DNA of 64,000 bases from Paenibacillus sp. XY044 (lineage in GTDB: Bacteria; Bacillota; Bacilli; Paenibacillales; Paenibacillaceae), in the NCBI RefSeq assembly GCF_002257645.1, contig NZ_NQMO01000002.1, positions 1-64,000 of the forward strand, given 5' to 3'. Shown here in pieces: positions 17,376 to 26,276 of the stretch. The first letter of the stretch is position 1. Each line of letters starts with the position of its first letter. The notes under the pieces are model-generated. The model did not search any database and had not been told where the DNA came from. It worked only from the letters and a program-made list of their open reading frames with translations. A program made the position numbers and the translations under genes.

Positions 17376-17428
17376 GGCATGATCAAGTTTACGCTCAAGC
17401 ATCCAACTTCATGATGCATCGCGATATT

Positions 17429-18013
17429 TTATACCGGCTGCGTTATGATCCGGTCCACGATGCCGTATTCCAGCGCCTCTTCGGCAGACAGGAAGAAGTC
17501 GCGGTTCGTGTCCTTCTCAATGCGCTCGAGCGGCTGCCCGGTTTTCTCCGCGATAAAATCGTTGATCTTGCTTCTCAGCTTCAAAATCCGCCGCGCCGAA
17601 ATATCGATGTCGGCGGCGGGGCCTTGGGCTCCGCCGAGCGGCTGATGCAGCATAAACTCGCTATTCGGGAGGGCATAACGCATGCCCTTTTCACCGGCAA
17701 GGAAGAGCACCGCACCCATGGAGGCGGCAAAGCCCATGCAGATTGTGCTGACCTTCGGCTTGATGTAGTCCATCGTGTCCAGAATGGCATAACCTGCCGA
17801 GGTCGAGCCCCCCGGGCTGTTGATATACAGGGATATATCCTTCTCCGGATCGTCGGCGGCCAGGAACAGCAGCTGTGCGATAATGCTGTTGGCCACCACG
17901 TCATTCACTTCGGAACCGAGAAAAATAATCCGGTCCTTCAAAAGACGTGAATAAATATCATAGGAACGCTCGCCGAGCCGGCTTTGTTCCACTACGTAAG
18001 GAATCGTGTTCAT
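17429..18013 (-). CDS. clpP: ATP-dependent Clp protease proteolytic subunit
   Basis: The 194-residue serine protease has the catalytic triad Ser98 ([10 protein letters not shown]), His123 (MLHQPLGG) and Asp172 (TNRDFF). It forms a 14-mer chamber fed by ClpX or ClpC for regulated protein turnover. AAAGGAGG with 9-base spacing precedes the ATG. It is expressed singly from the minus strand between the sigma factor and the uxu operon. No CtsR-type repeat was recognised upstream. Confidence 0.96.
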   Translation of the reverse strand: MNTIPYVVEQSRLGERSYDIYSRLLKDRIIFLGSEVNDVVANSIIAQLLFLAADDPEKDISLYINSPGGSTSAGYAILDTMDYIKPKVSTICMGFAASMGAVLFLAGEKGMRYALPNSEFMLHQPLGGAQGPAADIDISARRILKLRSKINDFIAEKTGQPLERIEKDTNRDFFLSAEEALEYGIVDRIITQPV

Positions 18014-18048
18014 CGTTCATGGCCTCCTTTATATGGGAAGGCACAAGG

Positions 18049-18744
18049 CTACGCCGCACAGCGCAGGGACATACCCGCTCCGGAGGACATCCGCGGCCGG
18101 GCGAAACCGACCACAGGGGCTTGCTCCATCGCTGGCTGCAGGGCTTTCATTAGCCGCTGGAGCATTTCAGGCTTCTCCTGCCGGATGGCGGTCAGCAGGG
18201 TATGGCGAAACGCTTCCTGCTCCACGTCTTTCCAGTACGGATCGGGTGCAGCCGCTTCGCCGATGTCTCCGCTGAGGTTGCGGCGCGCCCTGTGCAGCAG
18301 CGATTTGACCGTCGTTTCATTCAGTTCCAGCATGCTCGCAATATCCGATACCCGGCTCTCAAACACATCCTTTAGCACGAACACGAGCAGCTGCTTCGGC
18401 GTCAGCTTCTCCATCAAGGTGTCCAGCCCGGAAAGGAGCATATCGATTGGGTGATCCTGGGATTGCGATTCAACCATCGGTTCGGCCGACTCGCGCGACC
18501 TTTTGCGGATGAGATCGATCCAATGGTTGCGGGCAATCGTCATCATGAGCGGCAGGCTGGGCTGCCGCTGCTCTGACGGGTCTTTCAGGCAGAAACGCAG
18601 CGTTTTATCGATCGTGTCATGTGCCAGATCTTCGGCATCCCAGTGGTTGCGGGTGACGCTCAGGCAGTATTTTTTCAGACTCGGGTACAGCTCCGAAATA
18701 TCCTCGCGATGATATTCGGTTTCATGGAATTGACGGATTAACAT
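18049..18744 (-). CDS. ECF-like RNA polymerase sigma factor
   Basis: The 231-residue protein has sigma region 2 (LYPSLKKYCLSVTRNHWDAEDLAHDTI) and region 4 (LTPKQLLVFVLKDVFESRVS, then LNETTVKSLLHRARRNL). An extra C-terminal ~65 residues (PYWKDVEQEAFRHTLLTAIR) go beyond the ECF norm. No anti-sigma factor lies next to it, so control may come through the C-terminal extension. The start ATG at 18744 has TAGGAG upstream; a longer frame to 18777 lacks a site. A 16-bp palindrome overlaps the promoter-proximal DNA. Confidence 0.85.
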   Translation of the reverse strand: MLIRQFHETEYHREDISELYPSLKKYCLSVTRNHWDAEDLAHDTIDKTLRFCLKDPSEQRQPSLPLMMTIARNHWIDLIRKRSRESAEPMVESQSQDHPIDMLLSGLDTLMEKLTPKQLLVFVLKDVFESRVSDIASMLELNETTVKSLLHRARRNLSGDIGEAAAPDPYWKDVEQEAFRHTLLTAIRQEKPEMLQRLMKALQPAMEQAPVVGFARPRMSSGAGMSLRCAA

Positions 18745-18758
18745 GTTAATCACACTCC

Positions 18759-18774
18759 TATAGAGGCCTCTATA
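18759..18774. promoter_or_regulatory. 16-bp palindrome upstream of the sigma factor gene
   Basis: TATAGAGGCCTCTATA is perfectly self-complementary and lies 15 bases upstream of the start codon, overlapping the ribosome-site region. It may be an operator or a translation-blocking hairpin. Confidence 0.5.
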
Positions 18775-18889
18775 CAAATAACGTTTGAACAGGGGGAAAA
18801 GGATACGGGATGCTCATTTTTTTAGAAATGTGACGATGTAAAGGAGATAACGAGTTATTTCAATGATGATACCAGTATAGCAAAACACG

Positions 18890-18931
18890 GAAGAGGCTGC
18901 TTCCCGGCAGGGGGCTTGCTCTTCTTTTTTG
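18890..18931 (+). terminator. possible attenuator hairpin upstream of yunB
   Basis: GAAGAG pairs with CTCTTC around an interrupted C/G-rich inner stem, followed by TTTTTT. It points towards yunB, but no gene precedes it on this strand, so it may be a leader attenuator or chance. Confidence 0.35.
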
Positions 18932-18988
18932 CCAAGCCCGGGCATATGCTGTTAAGGTAACCTACGGCTTCGAAGGAGGGGTTCCGGC

Positions 18989-19825
18989 ATGAAAAGAAGG
19001 GCCAGATGGCGCAGCAGAGGGGCGAGCAGGCCCCGGAGCCGGCGGAAGGTATGGCTGATCGGTGCATTGGTTTTACTCATTCTTATGCTCCAGTCCTTTG
19101 CCTATGTCGAAAATCATCTGAAGCCGCCCATCATGTACCTGGCCAAAATCCGTATGAAGCAGATTGCGACCGACGCCATAAACGAAGCGGTGGCCGCGCA
19201 GGTGGCGGAAGGTGAAAACGCGGATGATCTGATCGATTGGAAAATGGATACGGCCGGCAAGGTGTCCGGCTTTATGCTGAATTACGCGGAGCATATGAAA
19301 ATTACCTCGAGCACCTTCAAGGTGGTTCAGTCCACGCTGGAGGACAAACATAAGCTGGCCGAGAGAATTCCGCTGGGTCAGGCGCTCGGCAGTCCGATTA
19401 TTGCTTCCTTCGGCCCCAATATCCCGATTCGCGTGGAACCTCAAGGTGCGGTCAAGGTGGACTTGAAAACGAGGGAAAAAGATGCGGGGATCAATATGGT
19501 GCTCGTGGAGATCTACATTCATGTGACGGTCGAGGTTGGAGTCGTCGTGCCGTTCGATATGGAGCCGGAAATCATCGATACGGAAATTCCAGTCTCTTAC
19601 CTGATGGTCGTTGGCAACGTGCCGATGTATTATTACGACAGCAAGGGCTCGCCGGTAGGGGACAACGGAGCCGCGGCTCCAAGCATTGCACTGCCCGGAG
19701 CTGGTGCGCAAAGCGAACCAAACGGAAGCCAGGCGGGAGGAGCTCCGTCCAGCTCCAAACCTGGAGGAGGAAGCCCCGAAACGGATTCGAAAGACGGGGT
19801 GATGGGGGAAGCCGGGAAGCACTGA
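18989..19825 (+). CDS. yunB: sporulation protein YunB
   Basis: The 278-residue protein starts with a strongly basic head (KRRARWRSRGASRPRSRRK) and one membrane helix (VWLIGALVLLILMLQSF). The extracytoplasmic YunB domain follows (IRMKQIATDAINEAV, PIRVEPQGAVKVDLKTREKDAGINMVLVEIYI). YunB is made under mother-cell control and is needed for normal sporulation in Bacillus. The last ~55 residues are a Pro/Gly/Ser-rich tail that looks like a lineage-specific extension. GAAGGAGGGG precedes the ATG. Confidence 0.92.
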   Translation: MKRRARWRSRGASRPRSRRKVWLIGALVLLILMLQSFAYVENHLKPPIMYLAKIRMKQIATDAINEAVAAQVAEGENADDLIDWKMDTAGKVSGFMLNYAEHMKITSSTFKVVQSTLEDKHKLAERIPLGQALGSPIIASFGPNIPIRVEPQGAVKVDLKTREKDAGINMVLVEIYIHVTVEVGVVVPFDMEPEIIDTEIPVSYLMVVGNVPMYYYDSKGSPVGDNGAAAPSIALPGAGAQSEPNGSQAGGAPSSSKPGGGSPETDSKDGVMGEAGKH

Positions 19826-19847
19826 ACGATTCCGGTCCATCCATAAT

Positions 19848-19890
19848 AAAAGGGACCTCCCGAACACGCGGTTCAGGAGGATCCCTTTTT
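19848..19890. terminator. bidirectional terminator between yunB and the M23 peptidase gene
   Basis: AAAAGGGA-C-CTCC pairs with GGAGG-A-TCCCTTTT, with an inner GAAC/GTTC pairing. It overlaps the last codons of the convergent peptidase gene, so the mRNA hairpin includes its stop codon (19873-19875). Confidence 0.88.
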
Positions 19891-20964
19891 CTTTTTCAGC
19901 TCTTTGCGCTCTTCCGTTTCCCAATGCCGGAGGGACGGATAAGGGTCGAACGACCATTCGACCAAGCCGCTGTCGCGGTAGATGCCGTAGTGCAGGTGCG
20001 GAGGAAACTTGCCTTGCGTGCCCGGTTTGCCGTAACCCGAGCTGCCGACCCAGCCGATGGTTTGGCCTGGCGTGACGATGTCCCCCTGTTTAACGGACTT
20101 TTCAAACCCTTGAAGATGGGCGTAGTAATGGTAGTGGTTGTCCAGATCGCGAATGCCGATGCGCCAGCCTCCAAACGGGTTCCACCCTTTAAGTTCCACA
20201 ACCCCGTAGCAGGTGCTCCGAACCGGAATGCCGTAGTTCGCGAAGATGTCCGTGCCCTCATGAATCCGGTAACCACCCCAGCTCCGTCCGCTTCCCCAGG
20301 TGCTCCGGTACGAGTAGCTGTTGCTGATGGGAAGCGGGAAGGCATGCCCTGACAAATCCAGGGTACCGAATTTTTCGTACAGTTTGGCGAACTGCTCGAT
20401 CCGCTGAACCGAGCGGCTGTTATGGTAATATTCCCACATCGCGATATTGAAATCTTCCTGCGACTTGCCGTGCCGCTGCAAATAATCCGCCATGCTGTAC
20501 AGCACATCGAGATCGTTGTTGGGATCCGCCCGGCCGTCGCCGGAGCCGTCCCGGCCGTACCCGTCGAAGATGGAAATGGACCGCGGGTTCAGATCGTTCG
20601 TTTCCGGATTGAACACCCCCGACCAGGCCGGTTCCGTGATGAGGATGCCGGTAAGCCGCTCGGGGTGCTTACGGTCCTTCGGGTGGGCTTTGGTCAGAGT
20701 CCGTTCGTACTGGTCGATTGCGGCAATCCGGTACCAAGGAATGTTCGTGGCTTTGCTAATTTTTGCATAGAGCGTCTTTCTGGACTCCAGAATTTCGGTC
20801 CGGCTCAGCTGGTCCAGCGATTTCGCGGTTTGATCAGGCTCCGGAGCCGCCGGCTCCGCGTCCGCCTTACCGGGAAGGTGGAAGCAGCCCAGCAGCAGCG
20901 CCGATGCGACAAAACCTGTCAGCGAACGTTTAAGCCACCGTGTTCGCGGAACAATATATTTCAT
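19873..20964 (-). CDS. secreted M23 (LytM-type) metallopeptidase
   Basis: The 363-residue protein has a signal sequence ending near LLLGC (Cys27, possibly a lipoprotein). A helical domain of ~170 residues follows, resembling lytic-transglycosylase-like folds (YGRDGSGDGRADPNNDLDVL). The M23 domain has zinc ligands HEGTD (His235, Asp239) and HLH (His323, His325). It probably cuts peptidoglycan cross-links. AGGAGG precedes the ATG at 20964. The neighbouring yunB suggests, but does not prove, a sporulation role. Confidence 0.88.
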   Translation of the reverse strand: MKYIVPRTRWLKRSLTGFVASALLLGCFHLPGKADAEPAAPEPDQTAKSLDQLSRTEILESRKTLYAKISKATNIPWYRIAAIDQYERTLTKAHPKDRKHPERLTGILITEPAWSGVFNPETNDLNPRSISIFDGYGRDGSGDGRADPNNDLDVLYSMADYLQRHGKSQEDFNIAMWEYYHNSRSVQRIEQFAKLYEKFGTLDLSGHAFPLPISNSYSYRSTWGSGRSWGGYRIHEGTDIFANYGIPVRSTCYGVVELKGWNPFGGWRIGIRDLDNHYHYYAHLQGFEKSVKQGDIVTPGQTIGWVGSSGYGKPGTQGKFPPHLHYGIYRDSGLVEWSFDPYPSLRHWETEERKELKKKKGSS

Positions 20965-21094
20965 CTGTTCTCTACCTCCTGCCAGTTTGATGCAGTCCTC
21001 GCTCAATATTCGGACTGGACCGACATAGCCTTAGAGTGAATCAAGAACCTCGAATTTATCCGTGCTTGAAATGGAAGTATTTTGGCTGATTTCA

Positions 21095-21103
21095 TGATAT
21101 AAT
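21095..21103 (+). promoter_or_regulatory. extended -10 promoter of lipA
   Basis: TGATATAAT is an extended -10 with consensus hexamer; no good -35 is visible. It lies about 48 bases before the lipA start. Confidence 0.6.
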
Positions 21104-21150
21104 ATGGAACATGCAGCAGCTAACCATGATAGCGAAAGAAGGTCAGAACA

Positions 21151-22032
21151 TTGCCTACGAATACCATCAAGGAGCCAAAGCCGGATTGGATTCGCATCAA
21201 ACTGACAACCGGTGACAATTACCAGGAAATCAAGAGCATGATGCGCTCAAAGACACTTCACACGGTATGTGAAGAAGCACGTTGTCCTAACATATATGAG
21301 TGCTGGGCTAATCGTACCGCCACATTTATGATCCTCGGCGATATTTGTACGCGGGCCTGCCGTTTTTGTGCAGTAAATACGGGAAAACCGACGGAGCTGG
21401 ACCTCCAGGAGCCCGAACGTGTCGCTGAGGCGGCGGAGAACATGGGTCTGCGCCACTGCGTCATCACGAGTGTGGCTCGGGACGATCTGTCCGACGGAGG
21501 GGCGTCCATTTTTGCCGAGTCGATTAAGGCTGTCCGCAAGCGTCTGCCGCTGTGCAGCGTGGAGGTGCTGATTCCGGACTTTATGGGCAATTGGGATGCT
21601 CTGAAGATCGTAATGGACGCCAAGCCGGATATTTTGAACCATAACATTGAAACGGTGGAGCGCATGTCGAACCGGGTGCGTGCAAAAGCGAAGTATGACC
21701 GCTCCCTGGAGTTGCTGCGCAGAGCGAAGGAAATGCAGCCGAACATTCCGACGAAATCCAGCATCATGCTGGGTGTCGGCGAAGAGTGGGATGAAATTTT
21801 GCAGGCGATGGACGACCTGCGCGCCGTGAATTGCAACATTATGACGATCGGTCAATATTTACAGCCTTCTCCACAGCATTTAAATGTGGTTAAATATTAT
21901 CATCCGGATGAGTTTGCCGCTTTGAAGGAAGAAGGCATGAAACGGGGATTCAGCCACGTGGAATCCGGACCGCTTGTGCGGAGTTCTTACCATGCCCATG
22001 AGCAGGTACAATCTGCTGCGCAGCATAACTAG
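21151..22032 (+). CDS. lipA: lipoyl synthase
   Basis: A radical-SAM enzyme of 293 residues that inserts two sulfurs into octanoyl chains on lipoyl domains. Both iron-sulfur sets are visible: auxiliary cluster Cys40, Cys45, Cys51 and radical-SAM CxxxCxxC at Cys66, Cys70, Cys73. The C-terminal segment [10 protein letters not shown] includes the RSSYHA motif. The start is a TTG behind AAAGAAGG; no in-frame ATG is close. yutD follows within 50 bases. Confidence 0.96.
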   Translation: MPTNTIKEPKPDWIRIKLTTGDNYQEIKSMMRSKTLHTVCEEARCPNIYECWANRTATFMILGDICTRACRFCAVNTGKPTELDLQEPERVAEAAENMGLRHCVITSVARDDLSDGGASIFAESIKAVRKRLPLCSVEVLIPDFMGNWDALKIVMDAKPDILNHNIETVERMSNRVRAKAKYDRSLELLRRAKEMQPNIPTKSSIMLGVGEEWDEILQAMDDLRAVNCNIMTIGQYLQPSPQHLNVVKYYHPDEFAALKEEGMKRGFSHVESGPLVRSSYHAHEQVQSAAQHN

Positions 22033-22077
22033 GCGCCATTATACGATAACCTCAGGCAGAAAGGCAGGGCGAGTTCA

Positions 22078-22389
22078 TTGATTCTGATCGGCGGAAAAAA
22101 TTATGAGGTGCTTAAAGATCATAAAGACGGTTGGAACCTTGAAGCCTTTCGTGAACGATACAGTGAAGTGCTGGACCGCTACGACTATATTGTCGGCGAT
22201 TGGGGCTACAGTCAGCTCCGGCTTAAAGGGTTTTACCGGGATAAGCATCCCAAAGCAACCAAAGACACTGCCATTTCCGGCATGCTGGATTACATTAACG
22301 AATACTGCAACTTCGGCTGCGCGTACTTTGTACTGCAGAAGAGCCGGGAGTCGCAGCCCAAAGAGAAAGCAAAAAGCGGTTCCGTATAG
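22078..22389 (+). CDS. yutD: YutD-family protein
   Basis: The 103-residue protein has the family pattern YEVLKDHKDGWNLEAFRERY, YDYIVGDWGYSQLRLKGFY and an N-terminal strand-rich core. Function is unknown in the family. In Bacillus yutD also neighbours the lipoate gene lytH/lipA region, and the pairing with lipA is kept here. It begins with TTG behind AAAGGCAGGG. The stop overlaps the stem of a bidirectional terminator. Confidence 0.88.
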   Translation: MILIGGKNYEVLKDHKDGWNLEAFRERYSEVLDRYDYIVGDWGYSQLRLKGFYRDKHPKATKDTAISGMLDYINEYCNFGCAYFVLQKSRESQPKEKAKSGSV

Positions 22390-22403
22390 GAACCGCTTTT
22401 TTA
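22371..22403. terminator. bidirectional terminator between yutD and nadK
   Basis: AAAAAGCGGTTCC pairs with GGAACCGCTTTTT around a 5-base loop. It contains the last codons of yutD. Confidence 0.92.
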
Positions 22404-22414
22404 TGTCTTTTTTT

Positions 22415-23218
22415 CTATCCCAGAAAGGCTTCCCGCACCCGGTTCCAGAAAGGGAACGGGCGGTATCTTGCAAAACTGACCTTCTCCTTGGCGACCTGGC
22501 AGCGAACCGAGATGAGGTCGTCCACCTGCAGATTGACATGATCGATGTAGAGCAGGAGCCGCTGCTCCTTGCGGGAGAAAATGTCACAGTGATGATGTTT
22601 GGGCAGCAGAAGGGGCGAGCCCATCGTCCGAAAGACGCGGTTGTTGATCGACGCGATCTCCGCGATCTGCAGCGCTTCGATGGTCGGGTGCACCATGGCG
22701 CCTCCAAGACTCTTGTTATATGCCGTGCTTCCGGATGGCGTGGAAACGCAGATTCCGTCGCCGCGGAACATTTCAAAGGTTTGGTCGTTGATGTCTACCT
22801 GAGCCACAACCGTCCCGTCGACACCCTTCAGGGTAAACTCGTTCAGGGCGATATAAGACGCATTGCCTGATTTTCTATGAATTTCAAGTTCCAGCAGCGG
22901 ATATTTGACGATTCGCGGGCGAATGGAGCCGGAATTGGCCGCAGAGCTCATCAGTTCGATCAGCTGAGGCAGCTCGTCCGCTTTCCAGTCTGCGTAGAAT
23001 CCCAAATGTCCGGTATGAACCCCTACGAAGGCGATGTCAGGAATATGGTCGATAAACGTATGAAAGGCATGAAGCATGGTGCCGTCCCCGCCGATGGAAA
23101 TGACAATTTCCGGTGATTCGGCATCCAATTGAAATCCCCGTTGCGCCGCAAGCTTATGGAACTGCTCGCTTAAATCCACGGATAACTGATCCCCGCGATC
23201 CAGAACATAGTATCTCAA
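22415..23218 (-). CDS. nadK: NAD kinase
   Basis: The enzyme phosphorylates NAD to NADP. The 267-residue protein has the GGDGTM motif (43-48) and the conserved block CVSTPSGSTAYNKSLGGA. The start is TTG at 23218 behind AAAGGAG with 9-base spacing, giving the normal family length; the longer frame to 23287 has no site. Zwf in the same window uses the NADP it makes, but the two are not in one operon. Confidence 0.95.
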   Translation of the reverse strand: MRYYVLDRGDQLSVDLSEQFHKLAAQRGFQLDAESPEIVISIGGDGTMLHAFHTFIDHIPDIAFVGVHTGHLGFYADWKADELPQLIELMSSAANSGSIRPRIVKYPLLELEIHRKSGNASYIALNEFTLKGVDGTVVAQVDINDQTFEMFRGDGICVSTPSGSTAYNKSLGGAMVHPTIEALQIAEIASINNRVFRTMGSPLLLPKHHHCDIFSRKEQRLLLYIDHVNLQVDDLISVRCQVAKEKVSFARYRPFPFWNRVREAFLG

Positions 23219-23294
23219 GGGTGTAAGCTCCTTTGTAATGGGTTTATAAGAATCATAAACAATATCGGAGGATAACACAACGTCCATTTCAGGT

Positions 23295-24533
23295 TCATTT
23301 CCAGGAGGTCCTGCGAACTCCGCGCCAGAGGGATTGAATCCAACTGATGAGCAGGGAGAGAACGGTCATCCCGGCCAGCAGAATGCACAGGAGAACGAGG
23401 CAGTCCCGGATGCCTTGGGCAGAGGTCAGGAAGCTGAAGTTTTGGCCGGCGAAGGCAGGCGCATCCGTATAACGGCCCATCACCGGTTCCCACAAAAACA
23501 AGACAAGGAAAGCAGCCACAAAGCCATGGATCAGGCGGGCCATCATGAACGGCAAATAGCGCAGATTGGTGGCGTGCAGAATGCTCGCGATCTGGGCGTG
23601 CACGGAGAGCCCACCCCAGGACAGGATGAAGGCTGCGGCAGCCGCCTTGAAGGGCAGCGGAACGGAGGAGGCGGCTTCTCCCGCCGAACGGGCGCCCAAG
23701 GTAACCTCAAACAAGCCCCCAACCAGCGCTTCCGAAAGGGATGGAGGGAACTGAAGGGCTGTCAGGCCGTTTTCCAGCAGACGATAAAAAAACGCCATCA
23801 CTCCTGCTTCGGTAAGTATCTCTAAAAATACGGAGAAGAATACAACCAGGCCACCCACGACAATAATAAGCTTCAGCGAAGATTCGACCGCCTGCCGGAG
23901 CAGCTCGCCTACGCTTCGGCCGTCGTCCATTCTGGCTTCGTGCATGGCGCTGAACGCCCGCCGCAGCCGACTGCCGCGAGCCGGGGCTCCGGAAGCGGGA
24001 ATCTCGGTCACCGAGCTCCGTTTGCCATGGAAGCGCATGAGGAGGCCGATTAGAAATCCGCCGCCGTAATGGGAAAGCGCCAGAATAGTCGCGATTTTGG
24101 GATAATGGAAAAAACCGACCGACACGGCGCCGATCAGAAAAATCGGGTCCGACGAGGTGGTGAAGGCCACCAGCCGCTCGCCTTCCTCCCGGTTGAGCAT
24201 TTTCTGCTCCCACAGCTTGGCCGTCAGCTTGGCCCCGATGGGATAACCCGATACATACCCCATCGCCGCTACGAATCCACCGCTTCCCGGAATGCGGAAC
24301 AGCGGCTTCATCAGCGGATCAAGCAGGGTCCCGAACAAGTGAACGATGCCGAACCCGAGCATCATTTCAGAAATGATAAAGAAGGGAAATAAAGACGGGA
24401 ACAGGACGTCCCACCAAATGGCCAAGCCGCGCAGGGCGGATTCCAGATAAGGGCCGGGGTAACAGAGCATCAGCAGAAGCAATCCGGCCATAGACGCAAT
24501 CATGAGCGGTAATCCCAGCCTTTTTACGGACAA
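23295..24533 (-). CDS. ylbJ: sporulation integral membrane protein YlbJ
   Basis: A 412-residue polytopic protein with Gate-type (nucleoside-recognition) domains near 40-150 and 230-330 and at least eight hydrophobic helices. Typical segments include WWDVLFPSLFPFFIISEMM, GYVSGYPIGAKLTAKLW and SWGGLSVHAQ. YlbJ is mother-cell expressed and required for spore cortex formation in Bacillus. The start is TTG at 24533 behind GGGAGGGAGG. It follows no obvious operon partner; nadK lies 76 bases downstream on the same strand. Confidence 0.92.
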   Translation of the reverse strand: MSVKRLGLPLMIASMAGLLLLMLCYPGPYLESALRGLAIWWDVLFPSLFPFFIISEMMLGFGIVHLFGTLLDPLMKPLFRIPGSGGFVAAMGYVSGYPIGAKLTAKLWEQKMLNREEGERLVAFTTSSDPIFLIGAVSVGFFHYPKIATILALSHYGGGFLIGLLMRFHGKRSSVTEIPASGAPARGSRLRRAFSAMHEARMDDGRSVGELLRQAVESSLKLIIVVGGLVVFFSVFLEILTEAGVMAFFYRLLENGLTALQFPPSLSEALVGGLFEVTLGARSAGEAASSVPLPFKAAAAAFILSWGGLSVHAQIASILHATNLRYLPFMMARLIHGFVAAFLVLFLWEPVMGRYTDAPAFAGQNFSFLTSAQGIRDCLVLLCILLAGMTVLSLLISWIQSLWRGVRRTSWK

Positions 24534-24626
24534 ATTCGCAGCCTCCCTCCCAAATATGGGACATGAGAATCATACCTATTTTCCTAGATTTTATGAATGT
24601 CATCGGACAAACAGTACAAAAAAGTT

Positions 24627-24641
24627 GGGAAAGCGTTTACA
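24627..24641. promoter_or_regulatory. candidate cre (CcpA-binding) site
   Basis: GGGAAAGCGTTTACA matches the cre consensus at all but the first two positions. It lies between divergent ylbJ and a small membrane-protein gene, so catabolite control of either is possible. Confidence 0.35.
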
Positions 24642-24737
24642 ATAAATGCTGTATTTTTGGCCGACATATGGTAAAATATACAGTACAACAACTAACTTCA
24701 TTTCAACTTTAAAATATATGGATGGAGTGATGGGAAC

Positions 24738-24833
24738 ATGAGTATTGTCGCCGGTCTACTTGTCTGCGCCTTCGTGTATGTCATTCGCGCCTCACTGGTC
24801 CATCCCGGCGAAGAGGATTGGAGCAGTTACTGA
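24738..24833 (+). CDS. small membrane protein, 31 residues
   Basis: This short frame encodes MSIVAGLLVCAFVYVIRASL followed by VHPGEEDWSSY: one membrane helix and a short acidic tail. A site GGAGTGATGGG precedes the ATG, and a good terminator follows 8 bases after the stop, so it has its own transcript unit. I do not recognise the family. The clean gene boundaries make it a credible real microprotein. Confidence 0.55.
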   Translation: MSIVAGLLVCAFVYVIRASLVHPGEEDWSSY

Positions 24834-24841
24834 ATATGTCT

Positions 24842-24873
24842 AAGGTGCTAAACTCACATTTAGCGCCTTTTTT
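24842..24873 (+). terminator. terminator after the small membrane protein gene
   Basis: AAGGTGCTAAA pairs with TTTAGCGCCTT (one G:T pair), followed by T6. Confidence 0.88.
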
Positions 24874-24972
24874 TGTTGTTAAGGGCTTGTCCTTTACGCA
24901 GCCCCTGCTGAGGTTCTGATACGTTAACGAGGCGAGAGCCCCACTTTGTGGGGTTATTTTGTTTTTGTTTTT

Positions 24973-24981
24973 TGATATAAT
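24973..24981 (+). promoter_or_regulatory. extended -10 promoter of the DUF2225 gene
   Basis: TGATATAAT lies about 105 bases before the start, in a T-rich context, just after a CCCCAC/GTGGGG hairpin (24939-24953) that may be a second terminator. Confidence 0.5.
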
Positions 24982-25086
24982 GGAAATAATATGTACTTTG
25001 CATTTTAATGATTCATCAGAGCAAGCAGCGGCTGAAGGCCCGGAAGAGACAAACATCTATGAGGATACAGGGCATGAAAGGAATGT

Positions 25087-25794
25087 ATGGATGTGGCATT
25101 GGAACCTCTTTACTCCATCAAAGTAGTATGCTGTAATTGCGAGCATCAATTCTCCACTTCGCGGGTGCGTCCGAGCTTTAAGAAAGCCGTACGTTCGGAT
25201 GCGGATTTTTGTGCTTATTATAACAACGAAAATCCCGACTATTATGTGGTCAGAGTGTGCCCCAAGTGCGGTTTTGCGTCTACGGAGCATTCAACGGAAC
25301 GGCTGAGCGACATACAGATGAAGCAGTTTGCTGAAAAAATCGGCAAACGCTGGATCGAGCGAGATTATAGCGGACACCGGGATTGGGAGAACGCGCTTGA
25401 GACTTACAAGCTCGCCTTGCTGTGCGCCCAAACGATCGGGGAGAAGGAGCGGATTATTGCAAGCCTTCTGCACCATATTGCCTGGCTCTACCGGTATAAG
25501 GGGGACGAGGAGCAGGAGCAGCGTTTTCTGAAATACTGCCTGGACTCCTATATCCGGGTGTACGAGCTGGAAGGCGTGGGGGCGAACAACGCCCGCTTGC
25601 TCTATTTGATCGGGGAACTGAACCGCCGAACAGGCGATTTTCATCAGGCGGTAATGTGGTTCTCCAGAGTCATCAACGATAAACATATCGTGGATTCCGC
25701 CATGATCCACGCTTCACGCGAGCAGTGGGGCGTGCTGCGGCAGCAAATGCTGGATCATCGCATGGAGCTGCCGGGCGAGATGAATCCCGCCTGA
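25087..25794 (+). CDS. DUF2225 zinc-binding protein with TPR-like helices
   Basis: The 235-residue protein has two CxxC pairs (VVCCNCEHQ near 15-19 and VCPKCGF near 57-62) forming a zinc ribbon. A helical region follows (residues ~90-220) with TPR-like spacing (ALETYKLALLCAQ, LLYLIGELNRRTGDF). The pattern matches DUF2225, a Bacillota family without an assigned role. The ATG lies behind GAAAGGAATGT. A bidirectional terminator separates it from a convergent pair of small genes. Confidence 0.85.
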   Translation: MDVALEPLYSIKVVCCNCEHQFSTSRVRPSFKKAVRSDADFCAYYNNENPDYYVVRVCPKCGFASTEHSTERLSDIQMKQFAEKIGKRWIERDYSGHRDWENALETYKLALLCAQTIGEKERIIASLLHHIAWLYRYKGDEEQEQRFLKYCLDSYIRVYELEGVGANNARLLYLIGELNRRTGDFHQAVMWFSRVINDKHIVDSAMIHASREQWGVLRQQMLDHRMELPGEMNPA

Positions 25795-25798
25795 ACGT

Positions 25799-25852
25799 AA
25801 AAACACGCCAAGGAGACCGTGTCCATCACGGCATTCCTTCGCGTGTTTTCTT
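25799..25852. terminator. bidirectional terminator
   Basis: AAAACACGC pairs with GCGTGTTTT and AAGGA.ACCGTG with TCACGG.TTCCTT, giving a long imperfect stem. It separates the convergent DUF2225 and zinc-ribbon genes. Confidence 0.85.
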
Positions 25853-25878
25853 TCCGGAGCTGATCAGCCCGGCTTCCG

Positions 25879-26109
25879 TCAGCGGACATCCTGGTCGAAC
25901 AGCAAATAATCGTTGTCCGTGTCAATGATGTGGAGCCGGTTGTTGCAGCAAGGAAAGACGAGCAGCTTTTTCTTTCCTTCATGAATGCTCCGAAGCTCAG
26001 CCGGCTTCAGGGGCAGTCGCACATTGTTCGCTCCGCAGAACGGACATTCATGTACATAGATGTCGCCCATCACTTTGTCATAAGGCCAGGTTCTGGAGAA
26101 CGGAATCAT
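25879..26109 (-). CDS. small zinc-ribbon hypothetical protein
   Basis: The 76-residue protein contains CPFCGANN (a CxxC knuckle) and a second FPCCNN pair, so a structural zinc site is likely. Its last residues (IIDTDNDYLLFDQDV) are acidic. The ATG overlaps the stop of the yycC-like gene by four bases (ATGA), so the two are translated together. I do not recognise a named family. Confidence 0.7.
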   Translation of the reverse strand: MIPFSRTWPYDKVMGDIYVHECPFCGANNVRLPLKPAELRSIHEGKKKLLVFPCCNNRLHIIDTDNDYLLFDQDVR

Positions 26110-26276
26110 GACTTGGTTCCTTCGTCACTGTCGGGTTTGCCGGCTTCTTCTTTAGCGAGCTCCGCCAGCTTCTGCAGCAGGATATGCTGTGGCATGTGCA
26201 TCAAGTGTTCCAGGGGAACCCCCAGCTTCTCGGATAGTTTCACGGCGGTCTCCGGTGAAATTTGCAATGGTCTCAT
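26106..26276 (-). CDS. YycC-like small protein
   Basis: Translating this stretch gives 56 residues beginning MRPLQISPETAVKLSEKLGV, with MPQHILLQKLAELAKEE in the middle. This is the YycC-like pattern (LQISPETA and MPQHILL blocks), a conserved small protein of unknown role in Bacillota. GAGGAGGGATACTCACC precedes the ATG. It forms a two-gene operon with the zinc-ribbon gene through an ATGA overlap. Confidence 0.75.
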   Translation of the reverse strand: MRPLQISPETAVKLSEKLGVPLEHLMHMPQHILLQKLAELAKEEAGKPDSDEGTKS

